The notes beneath the pieces are model-generated. The model saw nothing but the letters and a program-made list of their open reading frames with translations, was not told the origin of the DNA and did not search any database. A stretch of DNA of 64,000 bases from a virus, in IMG/VR virus record IMGVR_UViG_3300033141_004862, positions 1-64,000 of that record, one strand, 5' to 3'. Position 1 is the stretch's first letter; every line of letters starts with the position of its first letter. The position numbers were made by a program, and so were the translations under genes. Positions 44,704-53,482 of the stretch are shown here, one piece after another.

Positions 44704-44841
44704 ATGATAGAGATAACGCTTGCGGCCGTAGCCGGATTCGTCTTTGGGTTCGTCGTCGGTTTTGGTGTCCAAACGACGAATAGACGGCGCAGGGAAAGAC
44801 GACGGAAACTGGCGGAACGGCTGAGACGGGACTACAAATGA
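44704..44841 (+). CDS. Small single-TM protein
   Basis: 45 residues: transmembrane helix (about 3-22), then a highly basic tail. Weak ribosome site. ATGA-coupled to the next small membrane protein. Possibly part of the lysis set (holin-like size), but unproven. Confidence 0.5.
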   Translation: MIEITLAAVAGFVFGFVVGFGVQTTNRRRRERRRKLAERLRRDYK

Positions 44842-45032
44842 GAAACAACCCGACGATTCAAAAGGTGCAGAAGGCAATCCGCACTCTCAAAGGTGCGATA
44901 GGAGCGCCTGGCGAAGGAGGAGCCATCGTGATAGTGGAGAAGATGGACAAGCTGGGATTCGCACTCTTGATGCTGGCTCTAGGTTTTCTCATCGGCTTGG
45001 TCGTTGGGTTTTTGGGAGGGTACCATTTTTGA
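44838..45032 (+). CDS. Small membrane protein
   Basis: 64 residues: soluble N-terminus and a C-terminal transmembrane helix (about 39-62, Leu/Gly-rich). ATGA-coupled. Function unknown. Confidence 0.5.
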   Translation: MRNNPTIQKVQKAIRTLKGAIGAPGEGGAIVIVEKMDKLGFALLMLALGFLIGLVVGFLGGYHF

Positions 45033-45105
45033 AGGAGCGGCGCAGACAGCCGCAAATCTCACCCTTGACCCAGGGACCATGCGGATTGTCCCCTTTCTTC
45101 TACGT

Positions 45106-45168
45106 CCATGTGAGGCGGGGTGTCGGCTTGATTCTACAAGCGCCTTGACAAAGGAATCGAATTTTGGG
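45106..45168 (+). repeat. Upstream element, copy 1
   Basis: CCATGTGAGGC (45106-45116), 28 bases, TTGACAAAGGA (45145-45155), GAATTTTG ending in a TTG start codon at 45164. Partner of the element at 45821-45880; spacing matches within one base. Confidence 0.7.
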
Positions 45169-45421
45169 ACCTTTCGAAGCGATGGAGAAACCGAAAGCAA
45201 GAGGGGCGGGGGTGGCTGAATCCATACTCCGCGAAATCCAAAAGCGCCTCGACAGGGAACAGGAGGCGTTGCGCCTTTCCAACGCCATCCTGGCTCGAGG
45301 TGACGTACCTCGATGGAAGAGGATTGCGCATGAAGATCGGATTCGGCTGGCTAGAGAACTCATTGATTTCATGACGCAGCTGGAACGCTCCGTCAGAGGA
45401 CTCGAAAGGGGGAGGCGATGA
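45164..45421 (+). CDS. Hypothetical helical protein (TTG start likely)
   Basis: 85 residues from TTG 45164 (79 from ATG 45182). TTG is favoured because an equally placed TTG starts the small terminase behind the twin upstream element. Charged coiled coil; unknown. Confidence 0.55.
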   Translation: MGPFEAMEKPKARGAGVAESILREIQKRLDREQEALRLSNAILARGDVPRWKRIAHEDRIRLARELIDFMTQLERSVRGLERGRR

Positions 45422-45663
45422 GGACAAGGACAAAATTCTTCCTGCTTAACATAGCGGGGCTGATTCTGATTTTTGCCGCTTCTCTCACCCTCCAGATGTG
45501 CCGGATAAGCGCCCTGGAACGCGAAAGTCGGGAGATTAGTGCGCAGCTGGAGGAACTCGGACCCCGGCTTGACAGGATCAGCGAGCAGGTCGAAGGAATC
45601 ACCGAGGAGCTTGGCGTTTTCTTTCGGTCTCAATTCCCCGAACCTCCTGCACCAATCGAATAG
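45418..45663 (+). CDS. Spanin-like membrane coiled-coil protein
   Basis: 81 residues: N-terminal transmembrane helix (about 7-25), then a coiled coil to residue 70. This is the layout of i-spanins such as lambda Rz, though much shorter. ATGA-coupled. Lysis role is a guess from topology. Confidence 0.5.
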   Translation: MRTRTKFFLLNIAGLILIFAASLTLQMCRISALERESREISAQLEELGPRLDRISEQVEGITEELGVFFRSQFPEPPAPIE

Positions 45664-45820
45664 ACGAAGGGTGCATGGATCCCACCACGAAAGGGCATTT
45701 CACCTGTCCCCTTTTGTTCCTTTTCCATAAAATCGTGTACCCTTGCGGATGGAGGCGGTGTGCCCCATTGTCCCAGGACATGATCCCAGACCCATACGAA
45801 CTGTCCTCTTTCGCCAGAAT

Positions 45821-45882
45821 CCATGTGAGGCTCGGTATCATATAACCCACAAAAGGGCTTGACAAAGGAGAGGAATTTTGAA
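45821..45882 (+). repeat. Upstream element, copy 2
   Basis: CCATGTGAGGC (45821-45831), 27 bases, TTGACAAAGGA (45859-45869), GAATTTTG with TTG at 45878. The gap before it (45664-45820) has no gene; an AAAGGG/CCCTTTT dyad at 45690-45715 may be a weak terminator. Confidence 0.7.
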
Positions 45883-46714
45883 AAGATTCCTTTTGATGGC
45901 AAAGCGGAAAGATCAAGACGCTATGTCAACGCCCCCACCCCAGGCGGACATCTCCGACTACCCCGATCACGTTGAATCGTTCGAGACGTACTACTGGCTC
46001 GGCGAGAACCGGACGCTGAAGGAAACCGCCCTGTTGCGGTTCCAGGAGCTTGTTCCGGATTGTCCCCCAACTGACCCGAGATTCCCTTCCAAGTTCGAAT
46101 CTTTCTACACCAAAATCAAGCGGTGGGCGGCGAAGGAGAATTGGAAGGAGTGGGTGAAGCGCAAGGAGCTGGAGGAGCGGACGAAACGAGAGGGGGAGAT
46201 GCGGGAGAAGATCATCCAGAGCCAGCGAAATATCGTTGGGTACCGCGGCATCCTCCAGCAAGGACTCGTTGGTTTTTCTCGGAAAGTTTCTCGATCTACC
46301 CGTATTCTGAACCGCATCTTGCAAATCGAGGAAGTGCTTGCACGAGGCGAACTCCCCGATGCGGCCAGAAAGGAGGCCGAGGTGGAGCTTGCAGACCTTC
46401 GTGAGGATTTGCGGCGGAACGGAATTGAAATCCGTAGCTACAAGGAGGCGAAGGAATGCATTGAACTCGACCTCCATCTCGGAAGGTATTTGGAGGAGCT
46501 TCCTGACGTAACGGAACACGGGAAATCGAGACTGTCCGAGGGGACAGCAGAAACCATTGACAAGATCATGGAAATCCTCCGCAAACGTGCGGCGGACAGT
46601 GTAAGGAGGAGCATTGGCGACGACAACCGCGAATTTGAGGAAGCATACCAGGAGCGTCTTGGGAAACGGCGCGATCGTTCGAAGAAAGCCCCGCCCTCTG
46701 ATTTTTCTTCGTAA
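45878..46714 (+). CDS. Small terminase subunit-like protein
   Basis: 278 residues. N-terminal DNA-binding-like segment YYWLGENRTLKETALL...FYTKIKRWAAKENWKEWVK is the usual terS helix-turn-helix with its WxxKENW end; the middle is a coiled coil for oligomerisation. Recognises phage DNA for packaging with TerL. TTG start with AAAGGAGAGG; ATG 45896 is the alternative. Confidence 0.7.
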   Translation: MKRFLLMAKRKDQDAMSTPPPQADISDYPDHVESFETYYWLGENRTLKETALLRFQELVPDCPPTDPRFPSKFESFYTKIKRWAAKENWKEWVKRKELEERTKREGEMREKIIQSQRNIVGYRGILQQGLVGFSRKVSRSTRILNRILQIEEVLARGELPDAARKEAEVELADLREDLRRNGIEIRSYKEAKECIELDLHLGRYLEELPDVTEHGKSRLSEGTAETIDKIMEILRKRAADSVRRSIGDDNREFEEAYQERLGKRRDRSKKAPPSDFSS

Positions 46715-46778
46715 GACTTCCAAGCCGAACCGACGTTCATCGGGTCGTAAATAATCAAACCAGGCAAAGGAGGATACG

Positions 46779-47636
46779 ATGCCAAAGAAACCCCCCGAGT
46801 TCAAAGATGTGCCATTCGGGCAGATAAAACTATGGGGAAAGAATCCGCGCCAAATCGAACCAGACAAGCTCCAAGCCCTGGCTCGTAGCATCGAAAAGTA
46901 CAGCCTCTTTCAGAATCTAACCTGCTGGATCGAGGACGGCGAGTACGTTACTGGCGGCGGGAACATGCGTTGGAGGGCGATGAAAGAGATCTTGGGATGG
47001 CCGCCCGACAAACTGGTTCACATCTCGGTAAACTACCCCGAGAGCGAAGCCGAGAAGCTCGAGTTGTCTTTCCTGGACAACCAGAGCTTCGGATTCTACA
47101 ACGAACTGGAGGTCGCAAGTCTCATCCGTCCCCACGCAGAAGAGATGGATTTGGACTTTCTGTCCATCGAGTCGAGAAGCCCAGTCGCCCTTCGTACCAT
47201 TCTCGACGACTGGGAGGAGGATGAGGGGATGGTTCCTGTCCTTGATATCTACGACGGGTCTGCGCCGATGGGAAATCGAGTGCCCATCTCAGGCGACTGG
47301 ACTGTCGTGGGAGTGGGGAACTACTGCGGCATTGTGCCGAGGACCATGGCTGAGCCTGTCGTTGAATTACTCCGACGGAAGTTCGGAGAGGCGAGGCAGG
47401 GTCGGACGAAAGCTGGCGAGATGATATGTGACATGGTGCGGCGGGCATTAGAACCCGAGGTGGGACCTGCTCCTCCTGCAGGCGGCAAGGAGGACATGAC
47501 TGAGCGAAGACGTGCGGAGAAGCAGGCCCGACGTGAGGCAGAGGCGAAGGAGCTTGAGAGGATAAAGGCCAAACGAGCTGCAAAGAAAGATGCGAAGAAT
47601 CGTGAGAAGGGCAAACGATCTTCGGGACGCGCTTGA
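46779..47636 (+). CDS. ParB/Srx-like domain protein
   Basis: 285 residues. PFGQIKLWGKNPRQIEPDKL and YVTGGGNMRWRAMKE form a ParB N-terminal fold; a middle segment resembles phage ParB-like proteins next to terminases, and the C-terminus is a Lys/Glu/Arg coil. CAAAGGAGG ribosome site. Distinct from the 38916 ParB protein. Perhaps a DNA nuclease or kinase-like co-factor of packaging. Confidence 0.75.
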   Translation: MPKKPPEFKDVPFGQIKLWGKNPRQIEPDKLQALARSIEKYSLFQNLTCWIEDGEYVTGGGNMRWRAMKEILGWPPDKLVHISVNYPESEAEKLELSFLDNQSFGFYNELEVASLIRPHAEEMDLDFLSIESRSPVALRTILDDWEEDEGMVPVLDIYDGSAPMGNRVPISGDWTVVGVGNYCGIVPRTMAEPVVELLRRKFGEARQGRTKAGEMICDMVRRALEPEVGPAPPAGGKEDMTERRRAEKQARREAEAKELERIKAKRAAKKDAKNREKGKRSSGRA

Positions 47637-47877
47637 AAAGGTAGTCGAAGCCGTCTCGACATTCGGAGTCACGGCAGAGGAAGCTGCCGGGGCGTTGAGA
47701 AGGATGTCGAGGATCGGGCGGATGGAGACGACCTCACGCACTAACGTACCCGAGTCGGGTATCGAACATGCGGATGGGGTCTTGCGCCCCTCGAAGGTGC
47801 CGCCCGAAGTGTCTGACGTTTCCGAGGCTGTGGAAAATTTCAAGAAACAGATGCTTACGAGCAGTCTGATTGAGTAG
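47590..47877 (+). CDS. Hypothetical helical protein
   Basis: 95 residues, overlapping the end of the ParB-like gene. Residues 18-40 (VVEAVSTFGVTAEEAAGALRR) resemble short motifs found in phage capsid-region proteins. Function unknown. Confidence 0.5.
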   Translation: MRRIVRRANDLRDALEKVVEAVSTFGVTAEEAAGALRRMSRIGRMETTSRTNVPESGIEHADGVLRPSKVPPEVSDVSEAVENFKKQMLTSSLIE

Positions 47878-47890
47878 GAAAAGGAACGCC

Positions 47891-49195
47891 ATGAGCAAGA
47901 GCCTTTTGAAAATCTGGCACACCGCCGCAACCCCGAACATGATGGCTGGATACGTTGCGGGCCTGTTCAGACACTTCTGCGCAAAACGAGGCATCACCGT
48001 CGACAACAAGAAGGACTTTGACGTCATCTTCTACTCGGTGTATGATCCCCAAGACGTCTTTCACCTCAAACGTCTGAGGGAGAAGTTCCCGGACAAGCTC
48101 ATCATCGTAGGAGGAATCGAAGCCTTCTCCCCTGCCTACCTCCTTCGGTACGCCGACTATGCGAACGTTGGCGAAGGATTCGAGTTTCTGAAGAACTTCC
48201 CCGTCGATAAAGGAGTGCCGGGACTTGCGGACTGGTGCGAGGAGCAGCCCTACATAGCGTCAAGAGCGAAAGTTGGGCAAACGATCAAGCCGAGCTACTA
48301 CATTCCGTGGGAGGAGCTTCCCGTCATCAAGGTCGGGCGCAAGCAGTACTACTACCTGTGTGCCAAAGGGTGTTCGAGAAAGTGCTTGTTCTGCATGACG
48401 TCCTGGTGCTATCCATACATGCAAAATCCCATCCATCAGCGAAAGTTCTTTAACAAACTGGCAGAGGGAGGAAACTCCATCTATTTCGTCGGGAACGATA
48501 CGGGAGATTTTGAGCCGCCCGAGAAGAGCACTGCGGCTGCATCTCTGTCTGTCAAGCGGTTTTTACAAAACCCGTCGAAGTACCGCCACAAGCGGATGCT
48601 CCATATCGGCGTGGAGGGATGGTCCGAGGCGCGTCGTAAGTTCTACGGTAAGCCAATATCGAATCAGGAGATACGGGACCTCCTCACGGTGACCAAGAAT
48701 CAAAACACGCTGTGGGAGATGTTCTTGATAATCCAATACCCCTTCGATCCAACAGAGCTGGTGGATGCCATTCCGCCCGATACCGACAACTACCCGCGCA
48801 TTTACCTCAAGTTCACGCACCTCGATCCGTCTCCGCATACTCCGTTCGAGGATTGGAGCATGGAGCATGAGGAGAACATTCACCACGACGATATCTACGA
48901 CATGTTCTGCGGGAAGAACCGCAGATTCCGTTCCTTTCCGGTTCTCCGGGTTCAGGCTGAGCATACGAAGGCCATGCTTCGACGTTCGACGATGGAGCAG
49001 GCCGACCTGGTGGTGATGGGGAGACGCTATTGGAAGGCGGGACTGGAGGCGTGGAGGGAGTGGATTCAGAAGTGCGGTCTATGGGAAGTCTACCGGGGGA
49101 AGTGGACGCGTCAATTTCCGATTGAGCATCCGAACCCGCAATATCTCAAGGCCAAAGAGAAAGTGAAGAAGAAGGCTCACCTAATACCAGGGTAG
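47891..49195 (+). CDS. Radical SAM protein
   Basis: 434 residues. N-terminal part (about 1-110, VIFYSVYDP...LIIVGGIEAF) looks like the B12-binding-type fold of many radical SAM enzymes without its cofactor His; CSRKCLFC (about residues 165-172) is the CxxxCxxC cluster motif. Substrate unknown. Located between the ParB-like gene and TerL, unusual for phages. ATG 47891 has AGGAAAAGGA. Confidence 0.85.
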   Translation: MSKSLLKIWHTAATPNMMAGYVAGLFRHFCAKRGITVDNKKDFDVIFYSVYDPQDVFHLKRLREKFPDKLIIVGGIEAFSPAYLLRYADYANVGEGFEFLKNFPVDKGVPGLADWCEEQPYIASRAKVGQTIKPSYYIPWEELPVIKVGRKQYYYLCAKGCSRKCLFCMTSWCYPYMQNPIHQRKFFNKLAEGGNSIYFVGNDTGDFEPPEKSTAAASLSVKRFLQNPSKYRHKRMLHIGVEGWSEARRKFYGKPISNQEIRDLLTVTKNQNTLWEMFLIIQYPFDPTELVDAIPPDTDNYPRIYLKFTHLDPSPHTPFEDWSMEHEENIHHDDIYDMFCGKNRRFRSFPVLRVQAEHTKAMLRRSTMEQADLVVMGRRYWKAGLEAWREWIQKCGLWEVYRGKWTRQFPIEHPNPQYLKAKEKVKKKAHLIPG

Positions 49196-52100
49196 ATGAG
49201 AAACCTTTTAGAGTCGCTGAACAGCAATACCACGGACGACGAGCTTATTCAAGATCTCGTCAACGATTTTCGTGTACAGCTCGGGATGGAACCCGAGGAC
49301 GTGGTCAGAACTCTCATCACCGCAACCGTTCTCACAGGCAATCCGAGATACCAAAGCCCGTCGAAGTACATCCAGGAGAAATACGCTTTTGAACCCGTGA
49401 ATGCCGCCAAGTGGCTGAACGACTACGAGTACTTCGGCCACGTGGGAGAGCACACGTGGGAGGTCGTCAAACGAGACTTCCTGAGAGTCATCGAGGCGAA
49501 CCCCAGGCCGCTGAGGCTCGTTTTGAAAGGGTCGATTGGCTGGGGGAAATGCGTGGGGGGAGACACAGAGTTTTATGATAATGTTTCGGGGCGCATGATG
49601 GCGATAAAGGATGCCGTCGGCAAGCGGTTGGAAGTGGTTTCTGAGAAAGAAGGAAAACTGGGGTTGTCCTCTGCGGTGGCGACGTATTCGGGAAGAAAGG
49701 AATGTATGAGGGTTGAGTTATCGGGCGGATATAAGATAACAGTCTCAACCGACCATCCTTTCAGGGTTAGAGAGGGGTGGGAAAGAGCGGGAGAGTTACG
49801 TGTTGGCGACAGAGTGGCGGTTGTGAGAAAATATGTGGATTCGGATTTAGCGTGGGAGAGGGTTGAGAGGTTGGAATATGCAGGAGTTAAAGATGTTTAT
49901 GATTTGTCTGTTCCTGAGACGGGAAGCTGGGTAGGGAACGGGATAGTATTACATAATACGTTCCTGAGTGCCCTCATCTGTGCAAGGCTCCTCTACGAGA
50001 TCGGGTGCCTGCGGAACCCTCAAGCCCATTACGGTCTCGCCCCAGGCACCCACATCTCCTTTATGAATCTTGCCGTCTCCGCCACGCACGCACGCCGCGT
50101 TTTCTTCACCACGCTGCGTGACATGATAGACGGCTCCCCGTGGTTCAACAATCAGTTTAGAAGAAGGGCCGACTTGCTGTCGACACTCTATTGGCCGCAA
50201 CGCCGCCTCAGCTTTGTGCCCGGCTCATCCTCTGAGCTTGCGCCGCTCGGTGAAAATCTGTTCGGTGGCGTTATCGAGGAGGCAAACTTCTTCCTCGTTT
50301 CGACGACATCCAAGCGCATCCGCTCGCCAGCAGAGCGGGAGTGGGACCAGGCGAAGAAACTGCATGACAGCATATGGCGGCGAATGAAGTCTCGTTATCA
50401 ACGCCACGGCAGGGTGCCTGGGATGCTCATCCTCAACTCGTCGGCGAAGTACCCTGACGACTTTCTCGAGCGAGTGGCCCGGGAGAACGACAAGGATACA
50501 ATGGTAATCGAGCACGCGGAATGGGAGACAAAACCTGCCCATAGGTTCTCGGGCAGAAAGATGTACGTCTTCGTGGGAGACGCCTCCCATCCGCCACGCA
50601 TCTGCAAGACAAAGAAGGACGTTGAGAAGTGGAAGAGGATAGGGCGAGTTGTTGCGGTGCCTGTCGAGTACGAGTCGGACTTCAAACGAGATTTGGAGGG
50701 GGCAGTAAGGGACGTGATAGGCGAAAACGTGAGGTCGTCTAACAGATTCATGACGAACGACGATGCGATCCTCGAGGCGTTTTCTGACAAGACAATTCCG
50801 TTGCTTCACGACGACAAGTACGCCGATGGTGTCGAGGCGACGGAGTTAACGCGACCGGATTTTCTCAACTGGTGGCGTCTTTTTAACCCTCCAACGGAGA
50901 AGGAACGCAAGGCTGGCAAGCGCCTCAGGCCTCCAAGGCTCAAGCTCCATCACAGAGCGCCGAGGTACGCACACGTGGACCTAGGGACTAGTCAGGACGC
51001 GACGGGGGTCTGCGTCGTTCATATCGGCGAAATGAAGGAAGTACAGCGACGCCACGAAGACGACCGTAGCGTCTACGTCACAAAAGAGATAGTGCCCATA
51101 GTGTACGTCGACCTCATCCTCAGAATTCTCCCACCGATGGATGGCGAGATTCAGATTGAGGATGTGCGGAACCTCATCTACGATCTGAGGGACAGGGCGA
51201 GGTTCAGGTTTCACAAAATCACCTACGACCAGTACCAGAGCAAGCAGTCGCAACAGACGCTTCAAAAGCGATTCGGGGAGGGAATCGTCGGCCACCTGTC
51301 CGTTGATAGGACAGCGGATCAGTACCATCTGCTGAAGGAGGTCATCTACGAAGGAAGGCTCAAGTGCTACGAGTACAAGCCCGTGATCCGTGAGCTACAG
51401 CAGTTGATGTACGATCCAAAAACAGGGAAAGTCGACCATCCTCCTAACGGGTGCTTCACGGGGGATACGAGAATATCGCTGCTGGATGGGACAGAGCCGA
51501 TGATAAAAGAGCTGGCCGAAAGAGAATCGTTTTGGGTCTATTCGGTCGATGATGACGGGATGATAGTTATTGGAAAGGGGAAGAATGCTCGGGTGACGGG
51601 ACGAAGGCAAGTCATGGAGTTGGTGCTGGACAACTACAGCGTCGTGCGGTGTACGCCTGATCATCTCTTCATGACTGCTGATGGTACCTACATAAAGGCG
51701 ATGGACATTGTACCTAATGAGACTTCTCTCTTTCCCCTTTATCGCAGCATCTCTCACAAGGGAGGCTGGTTTGACTACGAGAGAGTTTGGCAGCTGAAGA
51801 CTCGGGAGAGAAAGCTTGTTCACCACCTTGTAGCAGAGCAATTTGGGATAAGAAAGAAGGGCTGTGTGGTTCATCACATTGACGGAAACAAACGGAACAA
51901 CACACCTGAAAATCTTGATAGCTTGGCGAGACAGGCTCACACCTCGATAGAGCCGAAGCGACGGTGGGCCATAGATGGTCACTATGCAGACAGAACGTCG
52001 AGACAGCAGAATCACCGTATCATAGCAAAACGGTATATGGGGGTGGAGGAGGTTTGGGATATTGAAGTTGAAAAGTATCACAATTTTGCCCTCAACGCAG

Positions 52101-52369
52101 GTGTTTTTGTGCACAACTCGAAAGACGTAGCCGACGCCCTCGCCGGGGCAGTATGGAACGCCATAACGAACCAGGAGGAGTCTCTCGTTGACGAGGTAAC
52201 CGAGGGAATCGTCGTGGAACCCATGACAGATGAGGAAAGGCTCGCTAGAGAGTCGGAGAGGTGGCTCCTCGGCCTGCCCCCCACTAAAGAGGACGAGGAA
52301 GATGCAGAGTTTTGGGACGATGAAACGCTTGGAGCCGAAATGGAGGATGACGATGAGTTTGAAGAATAG
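49196..52369 (+). CDS. Large terminase subunit with two inteins
   Basis: 1057 residues as read, 699 after splicing. ATPase Walker A KGSIGWGK/T (interrupted), Walker B FGGVIEEANF, coupling-type NSSAKYP; nuclease domain HVDLGTSQDATGV and a second acidic site near SKDVADALAGAVW (interrupted). Inteins at 119-254 and 753-974. Pumps and cuts DNA into the prohead. Acidic C-terminal tail. Starts right after the radical SAM stop. Confidence 0.92.
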   Translation: MRNLLESLNSNTTDDELIQDLVNDFRVQLGMEPEDVVRTLITATVLTGNPRYQSPSKYIQEKYAFEPVNAAKWLNDYEYFGHVGEHTWEVVKRDFLRVIEANPRPLRLVLKGSIGWGKCVGGDTEFYDNVSGRMMAIKDAVGKRLEVVSEKEGKLGLSSAVATYSGRKECMRVELSGGYKITVSTDHPFRVREGWERAGELRVGDRVAVVRKYVDSDLAWERVERLEYAGVKDVYDLSVPETGSWVGNGIVLHNTFLSALICARLLYEIGCLRNPQAHYGLAPGTHISFMNLAVSATHARRVFFTTLRDMIDGSPWFNNQFRRRADLLSTLYWPQRRLSFVPGSSSELAPLGENLFGGVIEEANFFLVSTTSKRIRSPAEREWDQAKKLHDSIWRRMKSRYQRHGRVPGMLILNSSAKYPDDFLERVARENDKDTMVIEHAEWETKPAHRFSGRKMYVFVGDASHPPRICKTKKDVEKWKRIGRVVAVPVEYESDFKRDLEGAVRDVIGENVRSSNRFMTNDDAILEAFSDKTIPLLHDDKYADGVEATELTRPDFLNWWRLFNPPTEKERKAGKRLRPPRLKLHHRAPRYAHVDLGTSQDATGVCVVHIGEMKEVQRRHEDDRSVYVTKEIVPIVYVDLILRILPPMDGEIQIEDVRNLIYDLRDRARFRFHKITYDQYQSKQSQQTLQKRFGEGIVGHLSVDRTADQYHLLKEVIYEGRLKCYEYKPVIRELQQLMYDPKTGKVDHPPNGCFTGDTRISLLDGTEPMIKELAERESFWVYSVDDDGMIVIGKGKNARVTGRRQVMELVLDNYSVVRCTPDHLFMTADGTYIKAMDIVPNETSLFPLYRSISHKGGWFDYERVWQLKTRERKLVHHLVAEQFGIRKKGCVVHHIDGNKRNNTPENLDSLARQAHTSIEPKRRWAIDGHYADRTSRQQNHRIIAKRYMGVEEVWDIEVEKYHNFALNAGVFVHNSKDVADALAGAVWNAITNQEESLVDEVTEGIVVEPMTDEERLARESERWLLGLPPTKEDEEDAEFWDDETLGAEMEDDDEFEE
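49550..49957 (+). other. Mini-intein (136 aa) in TerL Walker A
   Basis: Starts CVGGDTEFYDN after GWGK, block B STDHPFRV, block F VYDLSVPETGSWV, ends GIVLHN with Thr +1. No endonuclease. AT-richer than the extein. Confidence 0.9.
51452..52117 (+). mobile_element. Intein with HNH endonuclease near the TerL nuclease site
   Basis: 222 residues. Starts CFTGDTRISLLDG, block B CTPDHLFMT, then an HNH nuclease (KLVHHLVAEQFG; CVVHHIDGNKRNNTPENL), ends FALNAGVFVHN with Ser +1 before KDVADALAG. HNH rather than LAGLIDADG, so its origin differs from the other inteins here. Confidence 0.9.
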
Positions 52370-52378
52370 GAGGTTAAG

Positions 52379-52627
52379 GTGAGTAAGTACAAGGACCTTC
52401 CTAGCGTCATTAAAAAGGCGCAGGAAGCGTTTCGAAAGAAGGGTGTCATCTACTCAGGTGAGGGTTTGAGCCGACGGGAGCTGCGGATGTTATGGCGAAA
52501 AAAGCTCGTTATCAGACTACGCTCCTTGTCGACCAGTAAATTCATCTACGCCTGGAAGGCAACGGAGAGGCTATGGAAACAGCATGGGTCAGAATCCAAC
52601 TCAACGATGACGGAACCTTCTCGCTGA
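52379..52627 (+). CDS. Small basic protein (GTG start)
   Basis: 82 residues, basic; TAGGAGG before the GTG. Middle part could be a small winged-helix. Not recognised. Confidence 0.5.
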   Translation: MSKYKDLPSVIKKAQEAFRKKGVIYSGEGLSRRELRMLWRKKLVIRLRSLSTSKFIYAWKATERLWKQHGSESNSTMTEPSR

Positions 52628-52770
52628 CTCTTGGTGGGAAGGGGCGGACGCGGACTGCAACGGCACGCTCCCTCAAGGAGTCGCTCTCAGTAGCAAAGGC
52701 TCATCTCGAAACGCGCGACTTCAGAGAGATTGCGCCGTCGGCAGGTGGGAGAATGAAGGAGGGGGAATGA
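52573..52770 (+). CDS. Hypothetical small protein
   Basis: 65 residues, beta strands then a helix; overlaps the upstream gene by 55 bases. GAGAGG before the ATG. Confidence 0.45.
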   Translation: METAWVRIQLNDDGTFSLTLGGKGRTRTATARSLKESLSVAKAHLETRDFREIAPSAGGRMKEGE

Positions 52771-53010
52771 ATGGGGGAGGATGGTTCTGGTACTTCCGAG
52801 AAAGGAGAAGAAATGAGGAGTGAGGTGTCGTTTCGAGAAGTCGTGACCAGCACAATTGCGGCTGGGTTGGTGATAGCTATCACCGTGGTTTTTGTCGGAG
52901 CACTTCTGAAGGTTGCGACAATGGTAGCGGCGCGAATGCCGCTTTGGGCCGCCTACATGGCGCTCGGTCTTGGCGCCCTGCTGTTGGGATACCTAGTGTG
53001 GGAGAAGTGA
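52771..53010 (+). CDS. Small membrane protein, holin-like topology
   Basis: 79 residues (65 from the ATG at 52813, which also has a strong GAAAGGAG). Two transmembrane helices (about 28-50 and 57-77) with short ends, a class II holin-like layout. Function unproven. Confidence 0.5.
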   Translation: MGEDGSGTSEKGEEMRSEVSFREVVTSTIAAGLVIAITVVFVGALLKVATMVAARMPLWAAYMALGLGALLLGYLVWEK

Positions 53011-53075
53011 GGCGGAATGGTGTGGGTGAAGCGAACTTCAGAGAGGTTCGGATTCCTTTCGGAGGAGAATCATCC

Positions 53076-53273
53076 ATGGCAAAACTCAACACGATGCCTC
53101 ATAGATTGAGTGAGGAAGACAGAGCCGCCCTGGGAAGGGAGTGTCTTCGATTGAAAGAGCAATACGGACTCAATTGGGCGCAGATAGCTCGTCGCAAGGG
53201 AGTCTCGTATAACACGGTTCGTCGGTGGGTGGAGGTCGCCGAGGCCTCCTTGCCAAGACATGCGGGGAATTGA
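53076..53273 (+). CDS. Helix-turn-helix protein
   Basis: 65 residues. LNWAQIARRKGVSYNTVRRW is a clear helix-turn-helix of the homeodomain-like/recombinase type. GGAGGAG ribosome site. Probably a late regulator or DNA-binding protein; TGATG-coupled to a second HTH gene. Confidence 0.7.
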   Translation: MAKLNTMPHRLSEEDRAALGRECLRLKEQYGLNWAQIARRKGVSYNTVRRWVEVAEASLPRHAGN

Positions 53274-53482
53274 TGGCGAGAATACACCAGATGACGGACA
53301 AAGAACATGAGTGGTACGCACGACGCTCCGAGGAGTTGCTTCAAAAGTTTCCGGAGCTACGAATTTCAGACGTTGCGAAACGGTTTGGAATGAGTACGGA
53401 GCGGCTGCGCACCATCAGGCGAAAGTTTGGCCTGAGCTGGAGGGACAGAGATGTACGTAGCAAGGGTGACGGCAGCCTTTGA
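53273..53482 (+). CDS. Helix-turn-helix protein
   Basis: 69 residues. LRISDVAKRFGMSTERLRTI is a helix-turn-helix. Forms a pair with the upstream gene; its end overlaps the PTPS-like gene. Confidence 0.65.
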   Translation: MARIHQMTDKEHEWYARRSEELLQKFPELRISDVAKRFGMSTERLRTIRRKFGLSWRDRDVRSKGDGSL

